Assembly (NCBI RefSeq): GCF_025359345.1
Contig: NZ_JANYGQ010000032.1
Coordinates: 62,001-126,000 of the forward strand
Direction of reading: 5' to 3'
Length of the DNA: 64,000 nt
From: Mucilaginibacter sp.
Lineage (GTDB): Bacteria > Bacteroidota > Bacteroidia > Sphingobacteriales > Sphingobacteriaceae
In this document: positions 8,521 to 15,885 of the stretch, one piece after another
Position numbering within the stretch: the stretch's first letter is position 1
How the letters are laid out: each line of letters begins with the position of its first letter
The notes under the pieces: model-generated
What the model was told of the DNA's origin: nothing
Database searches by the model: none
The model's input: only the letters and a program-made list of their open reading frames with translations
Translations under genes and position numbers: made by a program

Positions 8521-9735
8521 ATGAAAAAAGTATTAGTACTTATAATTGCATTTTTGGCAATCATCACCTTCCAGGCCTGCAAAAAAAATCATACCTATTA
8601 TGTGCCATCAAAAATTGTGGATGTTAGGGGGCTTTTCTCTTTAACCGGCAACTGGTCGTCGTTAGGGGTTACCTCAAGTGCAGCAATACAACTGGCTATG
8701 GAAGACATCAATACATACCTGGCGAAGAAGAATGCTGGATTCCGCATAGCAGCATCGGTTTCAGACACCAAGCTGGATGTGAACCTCGCCAAAACATTAT
8801 TTAACAAAGCCAATAGCGAAAAAATACACTTTATTATCGGCCCGCAGTCAAGCGCTGAGCTGGCCGGGCTGAAACCGCTCAGCGATGCCGCCAATATTAT
8901 AGTGGTGAGCCAAAGTAGTACCGCCGGCAGTTTGGCTATAGCTAACGATAATATTTTCCGCTTTTGCCCTTCGGATAAAATAGAAGGTGCTGCAATTGCC
9001 AATACCATAGCAAAAAAAGGCTTTAAAGGATTGGTTACCGTGGCGCGCGACGATGCGGGCAACAAAGGCCTTCAAACATCGACAGGCGCAGCGTTTACTA
9101 CTGACGGCGGGCAAGTAGCCGCAATAGATCCGTATGCAACTACCACTACAGATTACGCTGCAGTTGTCGCATCCATTAAAACCCAGCTTAATACAATGAT
9201 CACTACTTACGGCGCAGATAAGGCAGCCATTTACCTGGCATCGTTCGACGAAGGCACTGAGATATTTAAGCTTGCAGCTGCTGACCCGGTCTTAAGCAGC
9301 GTAAAATGGTTCGGCGGGGATGGCGTAGTATTAAGCACAGCATTTTTAAACGATCCGGTAGTAGCTGATTTTGTAATAAAGACAGGATTTTTTGCGCCAT
9401 CTTTTGGCCTGTCGGCAGCTACGCAGGACAAATGGGCGCCTGTTGCCGCACGTATAAAAGCAAAGACAGGCACCGACCCTGATGCTTTTGCACTGGTGGC
9501 CTATGATGCCATGTGGACTATAGCCTACACACTTGAAGGAACCAATGGCAGTACCGACGATTTTGCCGCTCTTAAAGCTGGATTTGTTGCAAATGCCAAT
9601 AAAAATACCGGCATTGTTGGCGCCGAAGCGCTTGATGAGTTCGGCGACCGCTCAAATGGTACTTTTGATTACTTTGGCATCGCAAAAAACGGCACATCTT
9701 ATTCATGGCAACTGGTCGGGAAATCTGACGAGTAA
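8521..9735 (+). CDS. Periplasmic-binding (Leu/Ile/Val-receptor type) lipoprotein
   Basis: A 404-aa lipoprotein: signal MKKVLVLIIAFLAIITFQAC with the lipobox Cys at residue 20. The mature part is a type 1 periplasmic-binding fold (Peripla_BP_6 style): LFSLTGNWSSLGVTSSAAIQLAMED at the start, FIIGPQSSAELAGLKPL for the ligand cleft, and FALVAYDAMWTIAYTLEG near the end. Such proteins bind amino acids or amides for ABC importers, but no permease or ATPase lies next to it, so it may be an orphan receptor or work with a transporter elsewhere. A terminator follows. Confidence 0.88.
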   Translation: MKKVLVLIIAFLAIITFQACKKNHTYYVPSKIVDVRGLFSLTGNWSSLGVTSSAAIQLAMEDINTYLAKKNAGFRIAASVSDTKLDVNLAKTLFNKANSEKIHFIIGPQSSAELAGLKPLSDAANIIVVSQSSTAGSLAIANDNIFRFCPSDKIEGAAIANTIAKKGFKGLVTVARDDAGNKGLQTSTGAAFTTDGGQVAAIDPYATTTTDYAAVVASIKTQLNTMITTYGADKAAIYLASFDEGTEIFKLAAADPVLSSVKWFGGDGVVLSTAFLNDPVVADFVIKTGFFAPSFGLSAATQDKWAPVAARIKAKTGTDPDAFALVAYDAMWTIAYTLEGTNGSTDDFAALKAGFVANANKNTGIVGAEALDEFGDRSNGTFDYFGIAKNGTSYSWQLVGKSDE

Positions 9736-9761
9736 ACTGTAATATTTTTAATTATACGCAG

Positions 9762-9790
9762 AGCCCGGTATGAAAATATCGGGCTTTGTT
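9762..9790 (+). terminator. Rho-independent terminator
   Basis: 9-bp stem AGCCCGGTA / TATCGGGCT (one G-T pair), 6-base loop, then TTGTT, 26 bp after the stop of the binding-protein gene. Confidence 0.65.
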
Positions 9791-9873
9791 GCTTATATTG
9801 CTTCAATTTCAGGCAAACAAGTTTATCCATTCTAATTGACGATAACGTTAATATCAGCTAAGCCTAATAAAAA

Positions 9874-10653
9874 ATGAACAACCTGCATAATCTCGACAAT
9901 AATATAAAAGCCAAAATTAATGGCGGCGGCGTATCCATTGGAGTCTTTCTTGTTAGTGGCAGCCCGTTTATTGCCGAGGCTATGGCAAATTTCCCGGTTG
10001 ATTGGATGCTTATCGATTTTGAGGCATCGCATATAACCAATGAAAATCTGCTGCATATTTTACAAGCCATTAACGGCTACGAAATTACCCCGGTTATAAG
10101 AGTTGCCGATCAAAACAGGCGTATGATTGAATTTTGCCTCGATCTTGGCGCCAAAGGCGTGATGATACCGAAAGTAGATACTGCGGCACAGGCTGCTGAA
10201 GTTAGTAATGCCTGCTATTATCAGCCGAAGGGTAACCGGGGAATAGGCGGCATTAGGGCGTCGGCCTTTTATACCAATACAAAAGAGTACCTTAATAGGG
10301 CTAATGATTGCATACTATCCATTGTTCAAATCGAAAGTAAAGAAAGCATAGCTAATTTAGATGGTATTGCGGGCACGGCAAACGTTGAAATACTTTTTAT
10401 GGGCCTGGGCGACCTGGCAGCATCATATGGGCAAACCGGCAATGTGGAAGGTAAACTAATAGACGAGGCACGGCAAAAGGTGGTGGCTGCCTGCACGAAA
10501 TATAACAAGATTCCCGGCATTTATGCACACAGCATTGATGTTGTGAACCAATATATCCAGGAGGGATTTACGTTTATCGCTATTGGCAACGAAATAAAAT
10601 TCATGAGCCAGGGCCTGGGAGATAGCTTAAATAAGATTGCGTTAAGAAGCTAA
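9874..10653 (+). CDS. HpcH/HpaI-type aldolase/citrate lyase family protein
   Basis: A 259-aa TIM-barrel class II aldolase, the family that splits 2-keto-3-deoxy sugar acids or hydroxy-ketodioates to pyruvate plus an aldehyde. Metal ligands are recognisable: Glu in IVQIESKE and Asp in LFMGLGDLAASYG. The substrate Arg is probably the one in TPVIRV. Odd point: the family's catalytic His-containing loop (DGEHAPN type) reads DFEASHITN, so the His is displaced by two residues. This may mean a changed substrate or weak aldol activity. It lies in the same direction as the cytosolic small gene at 10678, 24 bp downstream. Confidence 0.87.
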   Translation: MNNLHNLDNNIKAKINGGGVSIGVFLVSGSPFIAEAMANFPVDWMLIDFEASHITNENLLHILQAINGYEITPVIRVADQNRRMIEFCLDLGAKGVMIPKVDTAAQAAEVSNACYYQPKGNRGIGGIRASAFYTNTKEYLNRANDCILSIVQIESKESIANLDGIAGTANVEILFMGLGDLAASYGQTGNVEGKLIDEARQKVVAACTKYNKIPGIYAHSIDVVNQYIQEGFTFIAIGNEIKFMSQGLGDSLNKIALRS

Positions 10654-10677
10654 ATTGTTTAACCATAAAAAAATATA

Positions 10678-11085
10678 ATGAAAGAGAAAATAGGCACAAA
10701 AGAAAACCCGCTGGCTTTGCAAACGCCGCCATTATCGTCGGCCTACACTATGCACACCGATGTAAAGGACGGGAAAGACGTTTTGGTATGCACAGTCGGC
10801 AAAACAGTGTTGCTTTACGATTACCGCTGTTTAACCGACCTGCACGAAATGCTTAAAAAACATGGCGACTGGATGGAACTCGGCAGCGCCGACGAACAAA
10901 AGCCGGCAAAAGATGGCACCGTTGAATCCTGGGGGCGTTCAGCAGATAACCCGGTTGGCGGCTGGTATGGCCTGAAGAAAGGCTTGCGCGGGCGTTTTGG
11001 TATGTATGTACCGCCATTGATGGAAGCTTTGGGCTTAGCTGAGGTAACACATGAAGCTAAAGGAAATAAAATGCGGGCAAAATAG
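10678..11085 (+). CDS. Uncharacterised small protein, 135 aa
   Basis: Not recognised with confidence. It has no signal or membrane segment. The N-terminal half has an alternating hydrophobic pattern (KDVLVCTVGKTVLLYDY), suggesting beta-strands, and the C-terminal half carries conserved-looking glycine/tryptophan blocks (NPVGGWYGLKKGLRGRFGMYVPPL). It probably follows the aldolase in one transcript (24-bp gap). A hairpin follows at 11092-11117, facing the Crp-type gene on the other strand. Function unknown. Confidence 0.75.
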   Translation: MKEKIGTKENPLALQTPPLSSAYTMHTDVKDGKDVLVCTVGKTVLLYDYRCLTDLHEMLKKHGDWMELGSADEQKPAKDGTVESWGRSADNPVGGWYGLKKGLRGRFGMYVPPLMEALGLAEVTHEAKGNKMRAK

Positions 11086-11091
11086 GTGTCA

Positions 11092-11117
11092 GCGCTATTG
11101 TGGAGACATAATAGCGC
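11092..11117. terminator. Hairpin between convergent genes
   Basis: 8-bp perfect stem GCGCTATT / AATAGCGC with a 10-base loop, placed between the stops of convergent genes. There is no T-run, so termination is only presumed. Confidence 0.4.
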
Positions 11118-11149
11118 GTCACTTTACGCACCAGGCGACGCGAGAATAT

Positions 11150-11857
11150 CTACTTGTAATTTGATTTCTTAACCAGCCTTCGGATATCTTTTATCAATAT
11201 CTTTCTGCCTTCAGTTTCTATTATGCCTTCTGCTTTAAATTCCTTTAACAATCGGATAACATTTTCCTGTGCAATTCCGGCCATACTGGCAAGGTCCATC
11301 CTCGATATATTTAGAATGATGTCTTTTTCGCCCGGTTTATCGTCTTTGTATTTTTCACGCAGTACAATTAGTGCAATAGCTAAGCGCTCGTGAGCTGTTC
11401 TTTGAGCGATTACCGAAATGGTATTCGCCAGTACGGTAAATTCGTGACTCAAAGTTTTCAATAACCGGTGTGTAAAAGCGGGCGACCGGTGTAAAATACT
11501 GATAAAATCTTCTTTTGGGATAAAGCTTATCAGGCTGTCCTCGATAGCAGCAGCTGAATCCGGGTATCGTTCTTCTGATAAAACAGCATGATACCCGATC
11601 AGTTCCCCGTGATTGGCCACATAAATTATCAGCTCTTTCGCCAAATTGTCGACCTTGTATTTTTTTACCTTGCCGCTCCTTATCAAAAAAATACCAGCCG
11701 GTACCGAACCTTCCCTGAAAATAACATCACCTTTCAAATATTTCTGATCGCTTTGGTTGGCTACCAAATCTGCATATTCTTCTTCAGAAAGAATATTTAG
11801 CATTGATTGCGTGGTAAAATTCCACCGGTCGATAGGGAAAATTCCGGACAAGCTCAT
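11150..11857 (-). CDS. Crp/Fnr family transcriptional regulator
   Basis: A 235-aa regulator: N-terminal cyclic-nucleotide-binding-like beta-barrel (about residues 20-140, with GDVIFREGSVPAGIFLIRSGKVKK) and a C-terminal Crp-type winged helix-turn-helix (about 165-230, with DLASMAGIAQENVIRLLKEF). No cysteine cluster for an FNR iron-sulfur centre is seen, and the cAMP-binding motif is not canonical, so the effector is unknown. It is divergent from the methyltransferase-SulP genes beginning at 11955, with 97 bp between starts, so it is a fair candidate for their regulator. Confidence 0.9.
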   Translation of the reverse strand: MSLSGIFPIDRWNFTTQSMLNILSEEEYADLVANQSDQKYLKGDVIFREGSVPAGIFLIRSGKVKKYKVDNLAKELIIYVANHGELIGYHAVLSEERYPDSAAAIEDSLISFIPKEDFISILHRSPAFTHRLLKTLSHEFTVLANTISVIAQRTAHERLAIALIVLREKYKDDKPGEKDIILNISRMDLASMAGIAQENVIRLLKEFKAEGIIETEGRKILIKDIRRLVKKSNYK

Positions 11858-11954
11858 AGTTCAAAGGTACGTTTTTTTAAAACTGATAAATATCAGTTTC
11901 CGGGCTGATCTGTTACAACAAATAGCCCTGCCATAAAGTCTAGATTTACCGGGC

Positions 11955-12617
11955 ATGAAAGTTTATACACTTCCTGGTTTTTCGCCGGTTGCTGCACATC
12001 AGCCGGGAGCGCAGATAGCAAGTTCAAAGACAGAGAATTTATATCCGCCCTTATTTACAAACGATGCGGCATTTGACAGTCAATTCCCGCAGCATTTTCA
12101 AATGATATCGCCTAAACACTGGACGCCATTGGCAGTCGCTCATATAGCGGCTGGTTTTTTGGCAGGGCCCGGTGCCCGGGTACTTGATATTGGCAGTGGT
12201 ATCGGTAAGTTTTGTTTGGCAGCAGGTTTCTATTTTCCCGAAACTTACTTTTATGGAGTCGAGCAGCGACAAGAATTAATTTACCTGGCTGAACAAGCTA
12301 AACAATGCACGCAATTGCACAACGTGAATTTTATTTACGCCAACATTACCCAGGTTAATTTTAAGGGATTCGATCATTTCTATTTCTACAATTCCTTTTA
12401 TGAAAATATCGATACGACAAATCAAATTGATGACACGATTGAAATATCGGAAGGGTTGTATACCTATTATACCCAATATCTCCATTCGGCGCTGGATGAA
12501 AAGCCTCCCGGAACCCGCGTTGTTACCTTTCACAGCTTAGAACAGGAGATACCGTCAAGTTACAAACTGGCAGCCGTTGCGTGTAACGCCCTGCTCAAAA
12601 TGTGGATTAAAGCATAA
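11955..12617 (+). CDS. SAM-dependent methyltransferase-like protein (first of tandem pair)
   Basis: A 220-aa protein with a class I methyltransferase glycine-rich motif I, ARVLDIGSGIGKFCLAAGF, followed by an acidic residue at the end of the next strand (FYGVEQRQEL) as expected for SAM ribose binding. Later blocks NVNFIYANITQVNF and FDHFYFYNSFYENI replace the usual motif IV and would hold the acceptor. The acceptor is unknown. It is a paralogue of the gene that follows: the cores match closely while the N-termini differ. The second gene starts 4 bp after its stop. Confidence 0.85.
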   Translation: MKVYTLPGFSPVAAHQPGAQIASSKTENLYPPLFTNDAAFDSQFPQHFQMISPKHWTPLAVAHIAAGFLAGPGARVLDIGSGIGKFCLAAGFYFPETYFYGVEQRQELIYLAEQAKQCTQLHNVNFIYANITQVNFKGFDHFYFYNSFYENIDTTNQIDDTIEISEGLYTYYTQYLHSALDEKPPGTRVVTFHSLEQEIPSSYKLAAVACNALLKMWIKA

Positions 12618-12621
12618 CCAA

Positions 12622-13281
12622 ATGGAAACGCTCCGGTTTTTATACGCCAAATTTAAAAAGTACCAAACTGTTAGAAAAAATAAAAGAATGCTTAATGAGA
12701 TTTTAAACCCTTCGCTCTTCCGCCACGACAACACATTTGATGATTTATACCCTCAACATATACAGGACATGTCGCAACTGCACTGGACACCTGTTGACAT
12801 AGCGAAAAAGGCGGCCAATTTCCTGGCTATTCCTAACGCCAGGGTTTTGGATATAGGAAGCGGCGTAGGGAAATTTTGTATTACTGCCGGCTTTTTTCAT
12901 CCCGAAACCGCTTTCTATGGAATTGAACAGCGAAGTGAACTATATGCATTTGCCGAAATAGCCAAAGAGGAAGTGGATTTGCCCAATGTGAATTTTATTC
13001 ATGGCAATTTGACAGAACTGGATTTTCGGGACTATGACCATTTTTATTTCTATAACGCTTTCTATGAGAATATTGAACCTGACAGGCGCATTGATTATGC
13101 AGTAAAAACTTCTTTCGAGCTTTACAATTTGTATAGCCGGTTTGTTTATCAGATGCTTGAAGAAAAACCCCCGGAGACAAGGCTGGTAACTTTTCATTGC
13201 CCGCACATGCAGGTTCCTCCCGGCTATCAATTAGTCAGCAATTTTTACAGCACGGCATTGAAAATGTGGATAAAAGAATAG
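12622..13281 (+). CDS. SAM-dependent methyltransferase-like protein (second of tandem pair)
   Basis: A 219-aa paralogue of the preceding gene, sharing ARVLDIGSGVGKFCITAGFF, FYGIEQRSELYAFAE, NVNFIHGNLTELDF and YDHFYFYNAFYENI. I chose the ATG at 12622, which follows the stop of the first gene by 4 bp; a start at 12577 would overlap that gene and add 15 residues that look unlike protein. An internal ATG at 12688 is also possible. The pair looks like a recent tandem duplication that has since diverged. The SulP gene follows after 44 bp. Confidence 0.83.
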   Translation: METLRFLYAKFKKYQTVRKNKRMLNEILNPSLFRHDNTFDDLYPQHIQDMSQLHWTPVDIAKKAANFLAIPNARVLDIGSGVGKFCITAGFFHPETAFYGIEQRSELYAFAEIAKEEVDLPNVNFIHGNLTELDFRDYDHFYFYNAFYENIEPDRRIDYAVKTSFELYNLYSRFVYQMLEEKPPETRLVTFHCPHMQVPPGYQLVSNFYSTALKMWIKE

Positions 13282-13325
13282 GGAGTAACGCACTATACAA
13301 ATAATGATATGTTAAAAAACAAAGC

Positions 13326-14966
13326 ATGTTTAGACCGAAGTTAATAGATACTTTAAAAAATTATAGCCGGGAGCAGTTTAATAAAGACGTAATAGCCGGG
13401 CTTATTGTGGGCATTGTTGCCCTGCCGCTGGCTATTGCATTTGCCATTGCTTCGGGAGTATCCCCCGAAAAAGGGATTTTTACAGCTATTATTGCCGGAC
13501 TGATCATATCGGTTTTGGGCGGTAGCCGTGTTCAAATTGGTGGGCCAACCGGGGCGTTTATTGTAGTTGTGTATGGTATTGTTCAGCAATTCGGAGTCAG
13601 TGGTCTGGTTATCGCAACTTTTATTGCCGGCATACTCTTAATTATAATGGGCTTAACTAAGTTAGGTAATGCCATCAAGTTTATTCCCTATCCATTAATT
13701 ATTGGCTTTACGACCGGTATTGCGGTTATCATCTTTTCATCCGAAGTAAAAGATTTTCTAGGGTTAAAAATGGGAAACGTTCCGGCTGATTTTATAAACA
13801 AGTGGCTGGCCTATGGGCAGCACCTGTCTTCAATCAATGGTTATGCAATAGGCATCGGGCTGTTCACTTTACTGTTGGTTTTTCTGTGGCCCAGGATTAC
13901 CCGCAAGGTACCAGGTTCAATAATTGCCATTATCATCACAACACTGGCAGTTCATTTTTTTCATCTCCCGGTCGAAACTATCGGTAGCCGCTTCGGGGCA
14001 ATTCCATCTTCTTTGCCTATGCCTGTTATCCCGGCTGTAAGCCTTGCAACGCTTCAGCAATTAATACGGCCGGCGTTTACCATCGCATTGCTCGGCAGTA
14101 TAGAATCTTTATTATCTGCGGTAGTGGCAGATGGTATGATAGGAGGGAACCATCGCTCAAATACCGCATTAATTGCCCAGGGTTTTGCCAATATCTGCTC
14201 CTCTATTTTTGGCGGAATTCCCGCAACCGGGGCTATTGCACGTACAGCTACCAATATCAAAAATGGTGGAAGGACCCCGGTTGCGGGCATCATACACGCA
14301 GTTACCTTGTTGATCATCCTCCTTTTTGTCGGCAAATGGGCGGCCCTTATCCCAATGGCAACCCTCGCAGGTATTTTGATTGTTGTAGCCTGGAATATGA
14401 GCGAGCTGGAGAATTTTATCAGCGTTTTTAAAGGATCGAAAAGCGATGCTGCTGTTTTGATAACCACCTTCACCCTTACGGTATTGGTTGACCTGACGGT
14501 AGCTATTGAAATAGGAATGATACTCGCCGCTTTCCTGTTTATGCGAAAGATGATGCAGGTTAGTTCCGTGCAACAAACTGTCCTGTCGACTGACAGGGGA
14601 GAAGATGTGCTTACAACGGCATTGATTCCCAAAGGGGTTGATGTTTTTGAGATTACCGGCCCCTTGTTTTTCGGCGCAGCCTATAAATTTAAGGATGCGA
14701 TGAATGTGATAGAAAACCCTGCCAGGGTATTGATCATCAGGATGAGGAACGTTCCCGTTATTGATGCCACAGGCATCCGGGTATTGCGTGAGGTGCACAC
14801 AGCCGTAAAAAGAAACGGAACAAAACTAATCCTGGCAGAAGTGAATAGCATACAGGTAATGGAAGAATTAAAAAAGGCGCGTTTAATATTTCAAATCGGC
14901 AAAGGAAATATCAGGGATACCCTTGAAAATGCGTTGAAGCGGGCAAATGACATTTTGCGGGGATAG
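13326..14966 (+). CDS. SulP family anion transporter with STAS domain
   Basis: A 546-aa inner-membrane transporter of the SLC26/SulP family. The first 400 or so residues hold many hydrophobic helices, beginning with the family signature region (AGLIVGIVALPLAIAFAIASG) and containing VQIGGPTGAFIVVVYGI and GIPATGAIARTATNIKNGG. The C-terminal 110 residues are a cytoplasmic STAS domain (GVDVFEITGPLFFGAAYKF, VLIIRMRNVPVIDATGIRVL). Substrates in the family include sulfate, bicarbonate and dicarboxylates; the sequence does not settle which. It is probably co-transcribed with the two methyltransferase genes. Confidence 0.95.
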   Translation: MFRPKLIDTLKNYSREQFNKDVIAGLIVGIVALPLAIAFAIASGVSPEKGIFTAIIAGLIISVLGGSRVQIGGPTGAFIVVVYGIVQQFGVSGLVIATFIAGILLIIMGLTKLGNAIKFIPYPLIIGFTTGIAVIIFSSEVKDFLGLKMGNVPADFINKWLAYGQHLSSINGYAIGIGLFTLLLVFLWPRITRKVPGSIIAIIITTLAVHFFHLPVETIGSRFGAIPSSLPMPVIPAVSLATLQQLIRPAFTIALLGSIESLLSAVVADGMIGGNHRSNTALIAQGFANICSSIFGGIPATGAIARTATNIKNGGRTPVAGIIHAVTLLIILLFVGKWAALIPMATLAGILIVVAWNMSELENFISVFKGSKSDAAVLITTFTLTVLVDLTVAIEIGMILAAFLFMRKMMQVSSVQQTVLSTDRGEDVLTTALIPKGVDVFEITGPLFFGAAYKFKDAMNVIENPARVLIIRMRNVPVIDATGIRVLREVHTAVKRNGTKLILAEVNSIQVMEELKKARLIFQIGKGNIRDTLENALKRANDILRG

Positions 14967-14995
14967 AAAGGCAAATGGGCAATTTTTGACAGGTT

Positions 14996-15163
14996 TCACT
15001 GTACTCCCTGTACGGTAAACTTAAAGCATGTCCCTTTGTTCAATTCGCTTTCCACCGTTATGGTATCGCCATGTGTTACTAAAAAGTCTTTACAAACAGC
15101 AAACCCTGGTCGGTGCCCTCTTCCATGCTGGTGCCTAACAGGGAGGTTGAACTAGAGTCGCAG
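14996..15163 (-). pseudogene. Histidine-kinase C-terminal remnant
   Basis: Reading the minus strand up to a TGA at 14996-14998 gives GFAVCKDFLVTHGDTITVES followed by ELNKGTCFKFTVQGVQ, which matches the end of a HATPase_c domain (compare the usual GLGLAVCKEFV..HGGTI.VES..GKGT.F.FT). Upstream, in another frame, SSSTSLLGTSMEEGTDQG matches the preceding lid (T.G..EEKGTGLG). So one frameshift lies near 15110 and the rest of the gene is missing. Sequence from 15164 to 15299 holds nothing I can recognise. Confidence 0.7.
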
Positions 15164-15299
15164 GACAACATGTCTTTGGTTTCCCGCGACATACCTCGCC
15201 AAGCCATGCGTTCCGGCTTGGCTTGCAAAACAATTTCGCTAGCCTGGAGGTTAACAAAATACTGCCTTCGAGCGTGTATACTTAGCGCGCCACCGATTG

Positions 15300-15863
15300 T
15301 TAATTCAAATAATTTATAATGGCTTGTTCATCAGATAAATCAACGAATGTCGCCGCTTCCCAGTCAACCAGTAAAAGACCCCACCTTAACCCCACATCAT
15401 TGAGAAATGAGATAAGTTTTTGTCTCTCAATATTCCAGGCATGGGTTAACCATATATTTTTTACGATGTAATCTTGATAGTCGAAATAAATAGCTGCATA
15501 ATCAGAACCAAAACCAACGGTATCAATACTTTGAATACGATAATCCTGCCCGTAACCTGTTAGAACCTCTGATGCACGTGGAAGATGTAGTTCTGATAAA
15601 AAATTTTCAAGCTCGCTTTTTTGTATGCTTATTGTACTTAGTCCGATTGGGTTTTCGTCCCGTATGAAAATTTCCTTGTAACCCGTGCCATCGAAATTCT
15701 TCTCGGAAGAGCCTTCTATTTGATTACATTGTAATTTAATGAAATTCAGGTTTTCTTTCGGTAAAAGTTCTACCTGACAAAAATCATCTTCATGGAAAAA
15801 TAATGGGGAACTCAAGCTTTGTTTTTGAGTTTTATCACCTTTAAAAATATTCCAAAATCCCAC
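15300..15863 (-). CDS. Uncharacterised protein, 187 aa
   Basis: Not recognised. It begins MGFWNIFKGDKTQKQ, has no signal peptide, and is acidic and aromatic-rich, with a likely alpha/beta fold (VGFGSDYAAIYFDYQDYIVKN, RWGLLLVDWEAATFVDLSD). The coding DNA is more AT-rich than the GH92 gene next to it. The small-KDK start and Trp/Asp-rich C-terminus resemble immunity proteins of polymorphic toxin or contact systems, but no toxin is in the window. It lies 22 bp downstream of the GH92 stop on the same strand, beside a decayed kinase, suggesting a patch of gene turnover. Confidence 0.72.
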   Translation of the reverse strand: MGFWNIFKGDKTQKQSLSSPLFFHEDDFCQVELLPKENLNFIKLQCNQIEGSSEKNFDGTGYKEIFIRDENPIGLSTISIQKSELENFLSELHLPRASEVLTGYGQDYRIQSIDTVGFGSDYAAIYFDYQDYIVKNIWLTHAWNIERQKLISFLNDVGLRWGLLLVDWEAATFVDLSDEQAIINYLN

Positions 15864-15885
15864 GATGTGCGTTATTTAATGTCTG

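Noticed and set aside
8598..9473. Long minus-strand frames opposite the binding-protein gene
   Set aside because: They are shadows of a well-supported plus-strand gene and have no family likeness.
12577..12621. Longer start of the second methyltransferase gene
   Set aside because: Overlaps the first gene and adds residues without family likeness; ATG at 12622 follows the previous stop.
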